Positions 1 to 8,686 of a stretch of 64,000 bases of DNA are shown here, piece by piece. Position numbers and translations under genes: made by a program. The DNA comes from Vagococcus bubulae (GTDB lineage: Bacteria > Bacillota > Bacilli > Lactobacillales > Vagococcaceae): positions 1-64,000 of the forward strand of contig NZ_NGJT01000013.1 of NCBI RefSeq assembly GCF_003950315.1, given 5' to 3'. Below the pieces are notes generated by a model. That model saw only the letters and a program-made list of their open reading frames with translations. It was not told where the DNA came from and searched no databases. How positions within the stretch are numbered: position 1 is the first letter of the stretch; each line of letters begins with the position of its first letter.

Positions 1-1575
1 GTCATTATCAAATATGTTGATGAAGATGGGAATGAGATTAAAACTAGCAGTTCAATATCTGGGCCAATCGGTTCCAAATATCAAACTGTTCCAGCCTTAA
101 TCGGGGGGTATACACTGAAAGAAACGCCTGATAATTATAAAGGAACTTATACAAAAGAAGATATTATCGTAACCTATGTCTATTCACTTAATGGAGTTGT
201 GCCTCCAACACAAGATAATGGAAAAGTCATTATCAAATACGTTGATGAAGATGGAAATGAGATTAAAGCTCGTGACTCAATATCTGGACCAATCAGTTCC
301 AATTATCAAACTGTTCCTGCGTTAATCAAAGGATTTACACTGAAAGAAACGCCTGATAATTATAAAGGAACTTATACAAAAGAAGATATTATCGTAACCT
401 ATGTCTATTCACCTAATGGAGTTGTGCCTCCAACACAAGATAATGGAAAAGTCATTATCAAATACGTTGATGAAAATGGAAATGAGATTAAAGCTCGTGA
501 CTCAATATCTGGACCTATTGGTTCCAATTATCAAACTGTTCCTGCTTTAATCAAAGGATTCACACTCAAAGAAACACCTGATAATTATAAAGGAACTTAT
601 ACAAAAGAAGATATTATCGTAACCTATGTCTATTCACCTAATGGAGTTGTGCCTCCAACACAAGATAATGGAAAAGTCATTATCAAATATGTTGATGAAG
701 ATGGGAATGAGATTAAAACTAGCAGTTCAATATCTGGGCCAATCGGTTCCAAATATCAAACTGTTCCAGCCTTAATCGGGGGGTATACACTGAAAGAAAC
801 GCCTGATAATTATAAAGGAACTTATACAAAAGAAGATATTATCGTAACCTATGTCTATTCACCTAATGGAGTTGTGCCTCCAACACAAGATAGTGGAAAT
901 GTCATTATCAAATACGTTGATGAAGATGGGAATGAGATTAAAACTAGCAGTTCAATATCTGGGCCAATCGGTTCCAATTATCAAACTGTTCCAGCCTTAA
1001 TCGGGGGGTATACACTGAAAGAAACGCCTGATAATTATAAAGGAACTTACACAAAAGAAGATATTATCGTAACCTATGTCTATTCACCTAATGGAGTTGT
1101 GCCTCCAACACAAGATAATGGAAAAGTCATTATCAAATACGTTGATGAAAAAGGAAATAACATTATACCTAGTCGTTCAATGGTTGGACCTATTAATTCA
1201 CCTTATCAAACTTTTCCGGCGTTAATTAATGGGTATGTATTGAAAGAAATACCTGACAATGATATAGGTGTTTACACTGTAGAAGATATCATCGTAACTT
1301 ATGTCTATTCACCTATCGTTCCTAACCCGCCTATACAAATTAACGGGAAGGTCATCATCAAATACGTTGACGAAAATGGAAATGAGATTAAGGATCACGA
1401 TACAATGTCTGGACCTATTGAATCAACCTATCAAACTTATCCTGCCTTAATTAGTGGGTATACGCTAAAAGAAATACCTATTAACGATAAAGGTCTATAC
1501 ACTATCGAAGACATTATTGTAACCTATATTTATTCTCAAATATTGACAGAACAACCATCGGATACACCAAACAAT
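1..1575 (+). repeat. Seven tandem 225-bp MucBP coding repeats
   Basis: Units begin at 1, 226, 451, 676, 901, 1126 and 1351 with an exact 225-bp period. Two sequence types mix: units 1, 4 and 5 carry KTSSS and IGGYTL, whereas units 2 and 3 carry KARDS and IKGFTL. The membrane-proximal units 6 and 7 are clearly diverged. The array continues upstream of the window. Confidence 0.95.
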
Positions 1576-1761
1576 CATCAATATGACAAGATAAATATCA
1601 TAAAACGCCCTATTTCTAATAATAAAATATCCAATAAAGAGAAATATTTACCAAAAACTGGAGAAAGATTAGGAAATCCATCTGTTCTTTTAATATTCCT
1701 AATGATTATCTCTCTAACATTTTATCTCTTCGTTTACTCATCAAAAAGAGACAATAAGTAG
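1..1761 (+). CDS. MucBP-repeat LPXTG cell-wall-anchored surface protein (5' end outside window)
   Basis: The reading frame is open from base 1, so the gene begins before the window and only its C-terminal 586 residues are seen. It consists of seven tandem 75-residue (225 bp) repeats starting at 1, 226, 451, 676, 901, 1126 and 1351, each with a KYVDE.GN.I core, as in MucBP mucin-binding repeats. A spacer then leads to the sortase motif LPKTGE at 1648-1665, a hydrophobic stretch and a charged tail ending in SKRDNK. The protein is expected to be covalently linked to peptidoglycan and to act in adhesion. Repeats 1-5 are nearly identical in DNA, while 6 and 7 have diverged. A GTG at 199 could be mistaken for a start but has no ribosome-binding site and lies inside a repeat. 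Confidence 0.93.
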   Translation, partial: VIIKYVDEDGNEIKTSSSISGPIGSKYQTVPALIGGYTLKETPDNYKGTYTKEDIIVTYVYSLNGVVPPTQDNGKVIIKYVDEDGNEIKARDSISGPISSNYQTVPALIKGFTLKETPDNYKGTYTKEDIIVTYVYSPNGVVPPTQDNGKVIIKYVDENGNEIKARDSISGPIGSNYQTVPALIKGFTLKETPDNYKGTYTKEDIIVTYVYSPNGVVPPTQDNGKVIIKYVDEDGNEIKTSSSISGPIGSKYQTVPALIGGYTLKETPDNYKGTYTKEDIIVTYVYSPNGVVPPTQDSGNVIIKYVDEDGNEIKTSSSISGPIGSNYQTVPALIGGYTLKETPDNYKGTYTKEDIIVTYVYSPNGVVPPTQDNGKVIIKYVDEKGNNIIPSRSMVGPINSPYQTFPALINGYVLKEIPDNDIGVYTVEDIIVTYVYSPIVPNPPIQINGKVIIKYVDENGNEIKDHDTMSGPIESTYQTYPALISGYTLKEIPINDKGLYTIEDIIVTYIYSQILTEQPSDTPNNHQYDKINIIKRPISNNKISNKEKYLPKTGERLGNPSVLLIFLMIISLTFYLFVYSSKRDNK

Positions 1762-1768
1762 AGACGCA

Positions 1769-1810
1769 ATAACCATTCACCCTCTAAAAAAGGATGAATG
1801 GTTATTTTTA
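1769..1810 (+). terminator. Rho-independent terminator of the MucBP gene
   Basis: A 15-bp stem with one mismatch (ATAACCATTCACCCT with its complement) and a short A-rich loop is followed by a T-rich tail. It lies 8 bp after the stop codon. Confidence 0.85.
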
Positions 1811-1846
1811 TCATATAGTTCACTCATCGTTTTTTGAAATCTCTTT

Positions 1847-2449
1847 CTAACTATCTCTTTTATACCTAATATATCGACCAATAGACATCCCAACAAATAG
1901 CACAATGATCATATATCGATTTCGTTCATCAACAATTAAACTATCATTACCTAAAATAATTGAAATAACGACATAAAACAGGGAAACTGCTCCAATAATT
2001 GAGGTAGAATCTGTAATAGATTTAATCGCATTACTTGTCCTTTTTCCCATTACTTTTTCCTCCTTTGTATGCGTGATAATCTTAATCTTTTTCTTTTTAA
2101 TAATTGTTAGATAGGCAAAGATTCCTAATAATATAATAGCTGAAAAAGGAATCATCACCATTAATGCCACACACATAATAATTAATGTTGATTTTGAAAA
2201 AAATCTCAAAAATTTTAATTCAATAGTATCTTTTTTTAATTTTTCACTCACCTGTGTATCCCCCTTCAACATGTAATCTAGAGAAATATCATATAGTTCA
2301 CTTAAATGAATCAAGCTATAAATATCTGGAATGCTTTTTCCAACTTCCCAACTCGATACAGTTTGTCTTGTCACATTTAATTCATCAGCAACTTCTTGTT
2401 GTGTTAATTTCAATTCGTGTCTTTTTTCTTTTAAAATTTCTGCTAGCAT
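1847..2449 (-). CDS. XRE-family transcriptional regulator with C-terminal membrane segments
   Basis: The 200-residue protein starts with a classic helix-turn-helix of the Cro/CI type (about residues 5-60, with LTQQEVADELNVTRQTVSSW and the YxISLDxML ending). Residues from about 80 on are hydrophobic and contain around four predicted membrane segments. It is therefore a membrane-tethered DNA-binding protein, a layout common in Firmicutes. GGAGG sits correctly before the ATG at 2449. It is monocistronic and its ligand and targets are unknown. Confidence 0.85.
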   Translation of the reverse strand: MLAEILKEKRHELKLTQQEVADELNVTRQTVSSWEVGKSIPDIYSLIHLSELYDISLDYMLKGDTQVSEKLKKDTIELKFLRFFSKSTLIIMCVALMVMIPFSAIILLGIFAYLTIIKKKKIKIITHTKEEKVMGKRTSNAIKSITDSTSIIGAVSLFYVVISIILGNDSLIVDERNRYMIIVLFVGMSIGRYIRYKRDS

Positions 2450-2640
2450 CTCTTCTTACCTCCATCTATCTTTCACAGTAAATCATGTTACTAAAAATAG
2501 CTAGCATTCTCCTCTTACTTCAACAAATACCGTAGCAATTTGAAATTGCCATTGTAGTAATAGGCTTTTTCGGAGTAATTATATTTACTATCTTTATGGA
2601 TATTTCTTTTTATTAATAGCTGTTAATGAATTTTGGACAT

Positions 2641-2671
2641 AAAAAAAGAGCCTTCAAAAAGACTCTTTTAA
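2641..2671 (-). terminator. Terminator of the beta-lactamase-like gene
   Basis: Read on the minus strand, a seven-pair stem (AAGAGTC with GGCTCTT, one G-U) is followed by seven T. It lies 46 bp after the stop of the gene at 2717. Confidence 0.7.
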
Positions 2672-2716
2672 CTCATTCTATTTGAAATTTTTTTAGGGAA
2701 TCACTCAATTGATTGT

Positions 2717-3808
2717 TTAAGCAAAATTACTTTTATAAATGGATGAAGCTAAATCTGACAAACTATCTAATTCATGACCATTACTAATCAATACGATAAT
2801 ATTTTCACCATTATCATCAAGAAATACTGAGGATTGATAGTCTCCCAGACTACCGTTAGTTTGCATTAAACCATCATTTTGCCAAAATGCACCACTATAA
2901 TCATTATCTGTCTTAACCATGTTTGAAAATGCTTCTTTTGTTATTAGCGTGCCATCAGTTAACGCCTGTAAAAAAGTAACTAAATCATTGGCTGACATCA
3001 ACACATTACCAGCCCCAATCAAACTAGAATATAATTCTTTTGATTGCGAAAAGTCTGAGGCACTTTCTGTGTAATCACCATACAATAGTGAACTATTATA
3101 TGCTTTTGCCACATCTTCTTCTGCTACATTATCCCAAAAGAAAGTATGTGATAAATTCAATGGCTCTATGATTTCCTTTGTAAATAATTCTTCATAACTT
3201 TCACCTGTCACAGTAGATAAAATTCCTGCTAATAAAGAATAGTTAGCGTTGGTATAATTAAATCCTGTTTCTCCAGTGCTTTCTAAGGTTTCTAATACAT
3301 AATCCAGTTGTTCTTCTTGTGTTGTTAATACCTTATCGGGGGCTATTTCATCCATCTTAATACCAGATGTTTGGTCTAATAAATCACGAATAGTTATGTC
3401 TGAACTTCCCTCAATATCAGGATAAAAATCTGACAGTGGTGTATCATAAGTCAGTTGTCCATCTGACACAGTCTTAGCAACAAGTGTTGCTGTCATCATT
3501 TTTTGCAACGATGCAACTGGGAATATTGTGTCTAAATCATTTACCTCTTTTGCCTCATAATTACTGTAGCCATATGTAGCTGTTGATGTGACTTCATTTC
3601 CCTCAACCATAATCGCCACACCGTTGTAATTTTCTTCTGGAAAATAATCTTCAATGGTCTTATCAGAAGAACTATTATCCGTATTACCCGCTGCATAAGC
3701 TTCATCATCCACCATACTTCGATTTAAAAAGTAGCCTAATCCCATAATAATCACAATCGTTGTAATACTTGCCCACGCTATTTTAATTACTTGCTTTTTT
3801 TTCATCAT
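2717..3808 (-). CDS. Class C beta-lactamase / D-Ala-D-Ala carboxypeptidase-like serine hydrolase
   Basis: The protein has about 363 residues: an N-terminal membrane anchor or signal segment (about 8-29), then a serine beta-lactamase fold. The nucleophile motif SxxK appears as SLQK near residue 100 and the second motif as YTN within NYTNANYSLLAG. It should act outside the membrane on peptidoglycan-like peptides or esters; members of this family are often peptidases or esterases rather than resistance enzymes. The strong AGGAGG is too close to the first ATG (3814), so the ATG at 3808 (or 3805) is the better start. Its promoter carries a CiaR-type direct repeat, described separately. It is monocistronic. 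Confidence 0.85.
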   Translation of the reverse strand: MMKKKQVIKIAWASITTIVIIMGLGYFLNRSMVDDEAYAAGNTDNSSSDKTIEDYFPEENYNGVAIMVEGNEVTSTATYGYSNYEAKEVNDLDTIFPVASLQKMMTATLVAKTVSDGQLTYDTPLSDFYPDIEGSSDITIRDLLDQTSGIKMDEIAPDKVLTTQEEQLDYVLETLESTGETGFNYTNANYSLLAGILSTVTGESYEELFTKEIIEPLNLSHTFFWDNVAEEDVAKAYNSSLLYGDYTESASDFSQSKELYSSLIGAGNVLMSANDLVTFLQALTDGTLITKEAFSNMVKTDNDYSGAFWQNDGLMQTNGSLGDYQSSVFLDDNGENIIVLISNGHELDSLSDLASSIYKSNFA

Positions 3809-3852
3809 TATCATACCTCCTAATTACACTGTCATCACTTAAATTTACTTAC

Positions 3853-3885
3853 AGTATAAAATGCGATACTTAACCTAACCTTAAA
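3853..3885 (-). promoter_or_regulatory. CiaR-type direct repeat and promoter of the beta-lactamase-like gene
   Basis: On the minus strand the order is TTTAAG (3885-3880), GTTAG, GTTAAG (3874-3869), exactly 10 bp, then TATACT (3858-3853). This is the layout of the two sRNA promoters at 13.37 and 14.12 kb, except that the second half-site begins with G. I infer a common response regulator of the CiaR/LisR kind. Confidence 0.6.
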
Positions 3886-4167
3886 ACGATGTATTCTATA
3901 TTAATATTTTATTAATCCACTGTAGACAGTTAATCATAAACAAAAAACCAATCTAAGCATGACAATCATTAGGTCGGTTATAGTGATATATCTATTAATC
4001 CCCACATTAAAGGCTATGTCCTGTTAACATAACAAGAAAATATTATTTTTTCATATAGAACCTTCCTTTTTTATAATACCACGTTTATTTAATTTAGTAT
4101 AATCATACGCTATTATTTTATTAAAAATATAATACATAAAAAAACAATAGGTATGCGTATTAAGCAT
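3886..4167. other. AT-rich intergenic stretch, no gene seen
   Basis: Between the promoter of the hydrolase gene and the terminator of the acetyltransferase gene I see no open frame with a ribosome-binding site and no convincing hairpin. Confidence 0.6.
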
Positions 4168-4207
4168 AAAAAAATAAGCCAAAGACTCTCATCTATTTGA
4201 CTTATTG
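4166..4207 (-). terminator. Terminator of the GNAT gene
   Basis: The minus strand reads AATAAGTCAAA, a 12-base loop, TTTGGCTTATT and a T run: an 11-bp stem with one G-U pair. Confidence 0.85.
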
Positions 4208-4213
4208 CCTTAA

Positions 4214-4621
4214 TTAGTATTCTCTATAAAAAGCTACTGCTACACCTCTATCACACGACTCAAATCCAAAACTCTCATAAAATCCTCTAACGTTTGGTGC
4301 ATCTACAGTTAATAATACTTTTTGTCGAACATGTTTATATGTTTCTAATACATCACACATTAATTTAGTCCCAATTTTTTGTTGTTGATAATCTGGATGG
4401 ATCAAAATATCTTGTATATACAAAATCGTGTAACCATCACCGACAACTCTGATTAATCCTACTAGTTGTTCTCCGTGCCAAGCACTCACTACATAAAGTG
4501 AATGAGTAATTGCTCTTTCTAAACCAACTAAGTCTTGAGTATAAGCAATCCAACCCACACTGTTGTATAATTCTTTCAAATTTTTACTATCTATCTGATA
4601 GCCCTTTTTATATTCTATCAT
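4214..4621 (-). CDS. GNAT-family N-acetyltransferase
   Basis: The 135-residue single-domain protein has the acetyl-CoA-binding pattern of GNAT enzymes: a central strand ILYIQDILIHPDYQQQKIGT with the Q/RxxGxG/A-like loop, followed by a helix and the C-terminal FYESFGF motif. It presumably transfers an acetyl group from acetyl-CoA to a small molecule or protein; the substrate cannot be read from the sequence. AGGAGG precedes the ATG at a good distance. It stands alone between two terminators. Confidence 0.88.
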   Translation of the reverse strand: MIEYKKGYQIDSKNLKELYNSVGWIAYTQDLVGLERAITHSLYVVSAWHGEQLVGLIRVVGDGYTILYIQDILIHPDYQQQKIGTKLMCDVLETYKHVRQKVLLTVDAPNVRGFYESFGFESCDRGVAVAFYREY

Positions 4622-4723
4622 TATCGTTCCTCCTAATTTATTTTTAAATTAAGAGTGTAATCTCAACCGATTATTCATAATAAAATCCCCTTTCAGGTGT
4701 TTTACTCATTATATCATGTCTAT

Positions 4724-4756
4724 CAAAAAATCCTCCAGATACTTTCTGAAGGATTA
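4724..4756 (-). terminator. Terminator after the sirtuin-chorismate mutase pair
   Basis: The minus strand has AATCCTTCAG, a 7-base loop, CTGGAGGATT and six T: a ten-pair stem with one G-U. Confidence 0.85.
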
Positions 4757-4759
4757 CCT

Positions 4760-5020
4760 TTATTGTTTACTTTTTTGATAGTCTTTTGATACCATCATGA
4801 TTTGATTAAATGTTTCGACAATTGATTCAGCGTAATCATCATTTGAGACCATTTGTCGAATTTTTTCTAATACAGTGTCTTCTCTTGTTGTATCAAAAAC
4901 TGGAAGGTTATTTTCTTTTTTTATCTGAGCAATGTTTGATACACAGTCATACCTTTCTTCCAACAATGATACGATTTTTTCATCAATTTCATCAATTCGT
5001 TGTCTATCTCGACTTAACAT
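4760..5020 (-). CDS. Monofunctional AroQ-type chorismate mutase
   Basis: An 86-residue all-helical protein with the AroQ pattern: R.RIDEIDEKIVSLLEER near the N-terminus, a middle K (IAQIKKEN), and TTREDTVLEKI. It converts chorismate to prephenate, the first step towards phenylalanine and tyrosine. The length is that of a single mutase domain with no fused prephenate dehydratase or DAHP synthase. A GAGGAG site precedes the ATG. It lies 30 bp after the sirtuin gene and is likely cotranscribed with it. No other shikimate gene is nearby. Confidence 0.88.
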   Translation of the reverse strand: MLSRDRQRIDEIDEKIVSLLEERYDCVSNIAQIKKENNLPVFDTTREDTVLEKIRQMVSNDDYAESIVETFNQIMMVSKDYQKSKQ

Positions 5021-5050
5021 CTTATCTCCTCACTTTGTATAAGCGTTAGA

Positions 5051-5740
5051 TTATATGTTAGAGAAAAAGTTTTCCCCTTTTTGTTGTACTAAAAGATGAG
5101 GTTCCATTAAAGAAATAGGTTCTTTATTTATCACAATCACTTGACTATCTGGTTTTCGGTAATGAATCAATCCACTAAATGGATACACTTGAAAAGTTGT
5201 TCCAACAATACACACAACGTCTGCTTGAGACAACCAAGAGATAGCTGTTTCTATATTAGATTCTGACAACCCTTCTTCATAAAGTACCACATTAGGTCGA
5301 ATAATCCCCCCACACTCTTTATGATACATAATCTGCATATAATCTGAAACAGAAACTGATTGACCACATTTTTGACAATAACAATCATACAAACTTCCAT
5401 GAAACGACACCACATTTGGACTTCCCGCTTTAATGTGTAGGTCATCAATATTTTGCGTCACAATCCCGACTTGTTTCGTTTGGCTCAATTCTGCCATTTT
5501 TTTATGGATTACATTCGGTTTGGCACTTGGATGATATAATTGTTTTACAAATTGATAAAAAACATCTGGCTCACGCTTTAAACACGTGTGACTAAGTAAA
5601 TATTCTGGATTGTCCACTCCATGATATACCCCTGTCATAGAGCGATAATCAGGAATACCTGATGCAGTCGATACACCAGCACCTGTCATAAACACAATAT
5701 TTTTTGCCTGTTTTAATATCTCAATGGCTTGTTCTTCCAA
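5051..5740 (-). CDS. Sir2-family NAD-dependent protein deacylase
   Basis: The roughly 229-residue protein shows the sirtuin signatures in order: GAGVSTASGIPDYRS (NAD loop), TQNIDDLHIKAG with the catalytic His region SFHGS, a zinc module, GTTFQVYPF, and a late INKE. The zinc module has YCQKC first, but the second half reads HKEC-GG, with one Cys where CxxC is usual; a His may be the fourth ligand. It removes acyl groups from lysines using NAD and releases nicotinamide. AAGGGAG overlaps the in-frame GTG at 5749, so I prefer the TTG at 5740, eight bases downstream. Confidence 0.85.
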   Translation of the reverse strand: MEEQAIEILKQAKNIVFMTGAGVSTASGIPDYRSMTGVYHGVDNPEYLLSHTCLKREPDVFYQFVKQLYHPSAKPNVIHKKMAELSQTKQVGIVTQNIDDLHIKAGSPNVVSFHGSLYDCYCQKCGQSVSVSDYMQIMYHKECGGIIRPNVVLYEEGLSESNIETAISWLSQADVVCIVGTTFQVYPFSGLIHYRKPDSQVIVINKEPISLMEPHLLVQQKGENFFSNI

Positions 5741-5769
5741 ATCAATCACTCCCTTACTTCATTATGACA

Positions 5770-6678
5770 TTATTCGTCAAAAAAGCCTAATATAACTACA
5801 GAAATGATAATAGCAAAAATCATGATGTATTGTTTTTTTGTGAGTTTTTCTTTTAAGAAAATACGTGACCATAAGACCGATACGATACTATATGATGCAA
5901 TCATCGGTGCGACAACAATGGAGTTACTTGCGATTGCTCCAATATAGAAAAATTGACCCAATGTTTCAAATATGGCTGCCATGCCTTTATACTTTTCATG
6001 AAACACATCGATTTTTTCACCTTTTACTCCTCTTAAATAAAGCCACATTAATACTCCAACAATCAAAAAAGTAAACTCATAACTCATGTTTGCTTGGTTT
6101 TCTGGTAAAATCTCGGCATAATCCAAATAATACCCATCTAAAAACGTCCCTAGTCCATCAATCACACAATAAAGGATCGGAAAAATAATAGCCAATGCAC
6201 TTTTTCGGTATTTTTTATCCACTACATCCCCTGATACTTTTAGTTCATAATCGGCTTCTTGTTTTTCATAGACCGACAACATAAAAATAGCCACTGAAAT
6301 GACAGCTACTGCCACAAATTGAATCCATACCATTTTAGCACCTAAAAAAAGAAACATTAGCAAAGCAGATACTGCTCCTGAAGAATTACTTATGGGTGAG
6401 GATACACTAAGCTCTATATAGCGAAGTCCTACATACCCTATTGCCATTGATAAGATATACATTGACGATACTGGTAAATAAATCAACATATTTTTCCATT
6501 CAAATCCCACACCTAAATATAAATAATAATAGAAAAAAGCGTGTAATCCCATGACTAACCCAACAATCACCACTGTTTTTTGTGCACTATACTTGTCTTT
6601 TTCATTATTTCCTAACTTATAAAATAAATCAGCTGTCCCCCAAGCAAAGACAGTTACTAACGCTGACATAAACCACAT
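5770..6678 (-). CDS. DMT-superfamily (EamA-like) membrane transporter
   Basis: The 302-residue hydrophobic protein has about ten membrane segments arranged as two EamA-like halves, joined by a hydrophilic loop (about residues 136-165, around YEKQEADYELKVSGD). It ends in the typical LKEKLTKKQYIMIFAIIISV motif region. It is probably a metabolite exporter or importer in the cytoplasmic membrane, with unknown substrate. GGGAGA lies 8 bp before the ATG at 6678; the open frame extends 29 codons further but without a ribosome-binding site. The sirtuin gene begins 29 bp downstream, so the three genes 6678-4760 may be one operon. Confidence 0.82.
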   Translation of the reverse strand: MWFMSALVTVFAWGTADLFYKLGNNEKDKYSAQKTVVIVGLVMGLHAFFYYYLYLGVGFEWKNMLIYLPVSSMYILSMAIGYVGLRYIELSVSSPISNSSGAVSALLMFLFLGAKMVWIQFVAVAVISVAIFMLSVYEKQEADYELKVSGDVVDKKYRKSALAIIFPILYCVIDGLGTFLDGYYLDYAEILPENQANMSYEFTFLIVGVLMWLYLRGVKGEKIDVFHEKYKGMAAIFETLGQFFYIGAIASNSIVVAPMIASYSIVSVLWSRIFLKEKLTKKQYIMIFAIIISVVILGFFDE

Positions 6679-6770
6679 ACTTTTCGTCTCCCTTATGTTT
6701 ACTTTCACACTTACTTGTTTAAAAATAACCAATTGAACGAACTTGGTCAAATATTTTTTTACCAAAACTC

Positions 6771-6799
6771 ATGACTTTTTGAAAAAGGTATGATATAGT
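6771..6799 (+). promoter_or_regulatory. Putative promoter of the lysine riboswitch transcript
   Basis: ATGACT (6771-6776), a 17-bp spacer and TATAGT (6794-6799) place the transcription start about 30 bp before the riboswitch. The -35 box is moderate. Confidence 0.5.
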
Positions 6800-6833
6800 G
6801 TTAGACATATTGAGAAAAAATAACCGAATAATA

Positions 6834-7067
6834 TAAATCTAGAGGTTGCAATCTATCAATAACATTAGTTGAGTAGAGGAGTACATTGACACTAATGCAC
6901 AGGGAAGATTGCCGAAATGTGATAAAGTTCCTCACTTATCATGTTGGGACTATAGTGAATAACTATAGGACTGTCTTAGTTAAAACTAAGATGCGCTATG
7001 ATTGGATAACACTTTGTTAATCTGACTTCATCAAAAGCAACCTCTATTTACGAGGTTGCTTTTTTAT
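6834..7067 (+). ncRNA. Lysine riboswitch (L box) with transcription terminator
   Basis: The aptamer spans about 6834-7006. Hallmarks of the L box are AGAGGTTGC at 6841-6849, the AGTTGAGTAGAGGAGTA region, and GGGAAGATTGCCGAA at about 6903-6917; the base stem pairs about 6834-6842 with 6998-7006. It is followed by a perfect 12-bp terminator hairpin, 7033-7044 with 7052-7063, and a T run. The 5' arm GCAACCTCT of the terminator is complementary to AGAGGTTGC in the aptamer, so an antiterminator can form when lysine is absent. It should shut off the downstream transporter when lysine is abundant. Confidence 0.9.
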
Positions 7068-7096
7068 TTATTTAAAACACAAAAAGGAGAATTATC

Positions 7097-8686
7097 ATGC
7101 AAACAAACAATCGTTCTACCCATCATGTCTTAATGGCATTATTATTCCTATTTATTAGTTTAATCATGCTGACACCAAAAGTTGAGGCAAGTGAAGATAA
7201 ATTTGTCGTCGGAATGGAAGCCGGGTATCCTCCATTCAACTGGACACAACAAAATGATGCCAATGGCGCGGTCAAAATTCAAGGCGGAAGTGAGTATGCC
7301 AATGGTTATGATGTCATGATTGCTAAACGCGTCGCTGAAGGTTTAGGAAAAGAGCTCGTTATTTATAAAACAGCGTGGGATGGATTAGCCCCTGCGTTAA
7401 CTTCTGGAAAAGTAGATGCTATTATTGCTGGGATGTCTCCCACTGAAGAACGAAAAAAAACCATTGATTTTACTAACGACTACTATCATTCAAACCTCGT
7501 CCTCGTTGTTGCGAAAGATGGGAAATATGCTAACGCAAAAAGTCTAAAAGATTTTGAAGGAGCAAAAGTCACTGCTCAATTAAATACATTTCATTATTCT
7601 GTGATTGATCAAATAGAAGGTGTCTCAAAACAAACTGCCATGGATGACTTTTCTGCCATGCGTGTAGCACTCCAATCAGGAAAAATTGATGCATATGTTT
7701 CAGAAAAACCTGAGGGAATCACCGCTCAAAAAGTGAATCCAAACTTTAAAATGATTGATTTTGAAGATGGAAAAGGATTTAAAACAAATCGTGACGATAC
7801 GTCTGTTTCTATCGGGGTTAAAAAAGGTAGCCAAGATATTGAAAAAATCAATGACATTTTAGCTGACATCACTCAAACAGAACGAGATAATTTTATGGAT
7901 ATTGCCATTAGTGAGCAACCTGATTCACAGTCAAATGAAAATTGGATTGTCAAAATCGTCAAAGAAAACTGGCAAATGTTCTTAAAAGGGGCTGGGGTGA
8001 CGCTTTTAATCTCACTTATCGGAACTGTCGTAGGAACACTTATTGGACTAGGAATTGGACTATTTAGAACTATCCCTACTCCTAAAAACACATTAAACAG
8101 AATTCTATTTAAATTATTAAACACCCTATTTTCTATTTATATCGAAATCTTTAGAGGAACACCTATGATTGTTCAAGCGATGGTCATTTATTATGGTTCG
8201 TCTCAAGCATTTGGTATTGATATGAATCCACTCGCTGCAGCATTATTTATTGTATCAATTAACACCGGGGCTTACATGACAGAAATCGTTCGTGGTGGTA
8301 TCTTCTCAGTTGATAAAGGACAATTTGAAGCAGCTTCTGCTATTGGTATGACACATGGTCAAACAATGTTAAATGTGGTAATTCCACAAGTATTTAGAAA
8401 TATTTTACCTGCTATGGGGAATGAATTTGTCATCAATATTAAGGACACCTCTGTATTAAACGTGATTGCTGTCACTGAGTTGTTCTTCCAAGCGAAAACA
8501 GTCGCAGGAAGTAACTTTAGATTCTTTGATACCTTCTTTGTTGTTTGTGTGATTTACTTCGTCATGACTTTTACCGTGACACGTATCTTACGCTTTGTCG
8601 AAAGAAAAATGGATGGTACGGGTGAATATGCTCCATATGCTAACCAAATGCAAACAGCTATTTTAGAAAGAAAGGATGACAAATAA
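7097..8686 (+). CDS. Amino-acid ABC transporter, substrate-binding/permease fusion (predicted lysine uptake)
   Basis: The 529-residue protein fuses two parts. Residues 1-31 are a signal peptide, about 35-270 a periplasmic-type SBP_bac_3 domain ([30 protein letters not shown]), and about 290-510 a HisM-type permease with the EAA-like loop ([21 protein letters not shown]). Such fusions are common in Lactobacillales. The lysine riboswitch directly upstream strongly suggests lysine as substrate; I recall that systems of this kind have been predicted as LysXY. AAAGGAG precedes the ATG. The stop overlaps the ATPase start (TAATG). Confidence 0.92.
   Translation: MQTNNRSTHHVLMALLFLFISLIMLTPKVEASEDKFVVGMEAGYPPFNWTQQNDANGAVKIQGGSEYANGYDVMIAKRVAEGLGKELVIYKTAWDGLAPALTSGKVDAIIAGMSPTEERKKTIDFTNDYYHSNLVLVVAKDGKYANAKSLKDFEGAKVTAQLNTFHYSVIDQIEGVSKQTAMDDFSAMRVALQSGKIDAYVSEKPEGITAQKVNPNFKMIDFEDGKGFKTNRDDTSVSIGVKKGSQDIEKINDILADITQTERDNFMDIAISEQPDSQSNENWIVKIVKENWQMFLKGAGVTLLISLIGTVVGTLIGLGIGLFRTIPTPKNTLNRILFKLLNTLFSIYIEIFRGTPMIVQAMVIYYGSSQAFGIDMNPLAAALFIVSINTGAYMTEIVRGGIFSVDKGQFEAASAIGMTHGQTMLNVVIPQVFRNILPAMGNEFVINIKDTSVLNVIAVTELFFQAKTVAGSNFRFFDTFFVVCVIYFVMTFTVTRILRFVERKMDGTGEYAPYANQMQTAILERKDDK

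Noticed and set aside
1-1575. A CRISPR array or other non-coding repeat
   Set aside because: The 225-bp period is in frame throughout and encodes MucBP domains.
2540-2610. A possible remnant of a membrane protein C-terminus (IAIVVIGFFGVIIF then stop)
   Set aside because: It is too short, with stops just upstream and no start or ribosome-binding site; hydrophobic AT-rich frames of this length arise by chance.
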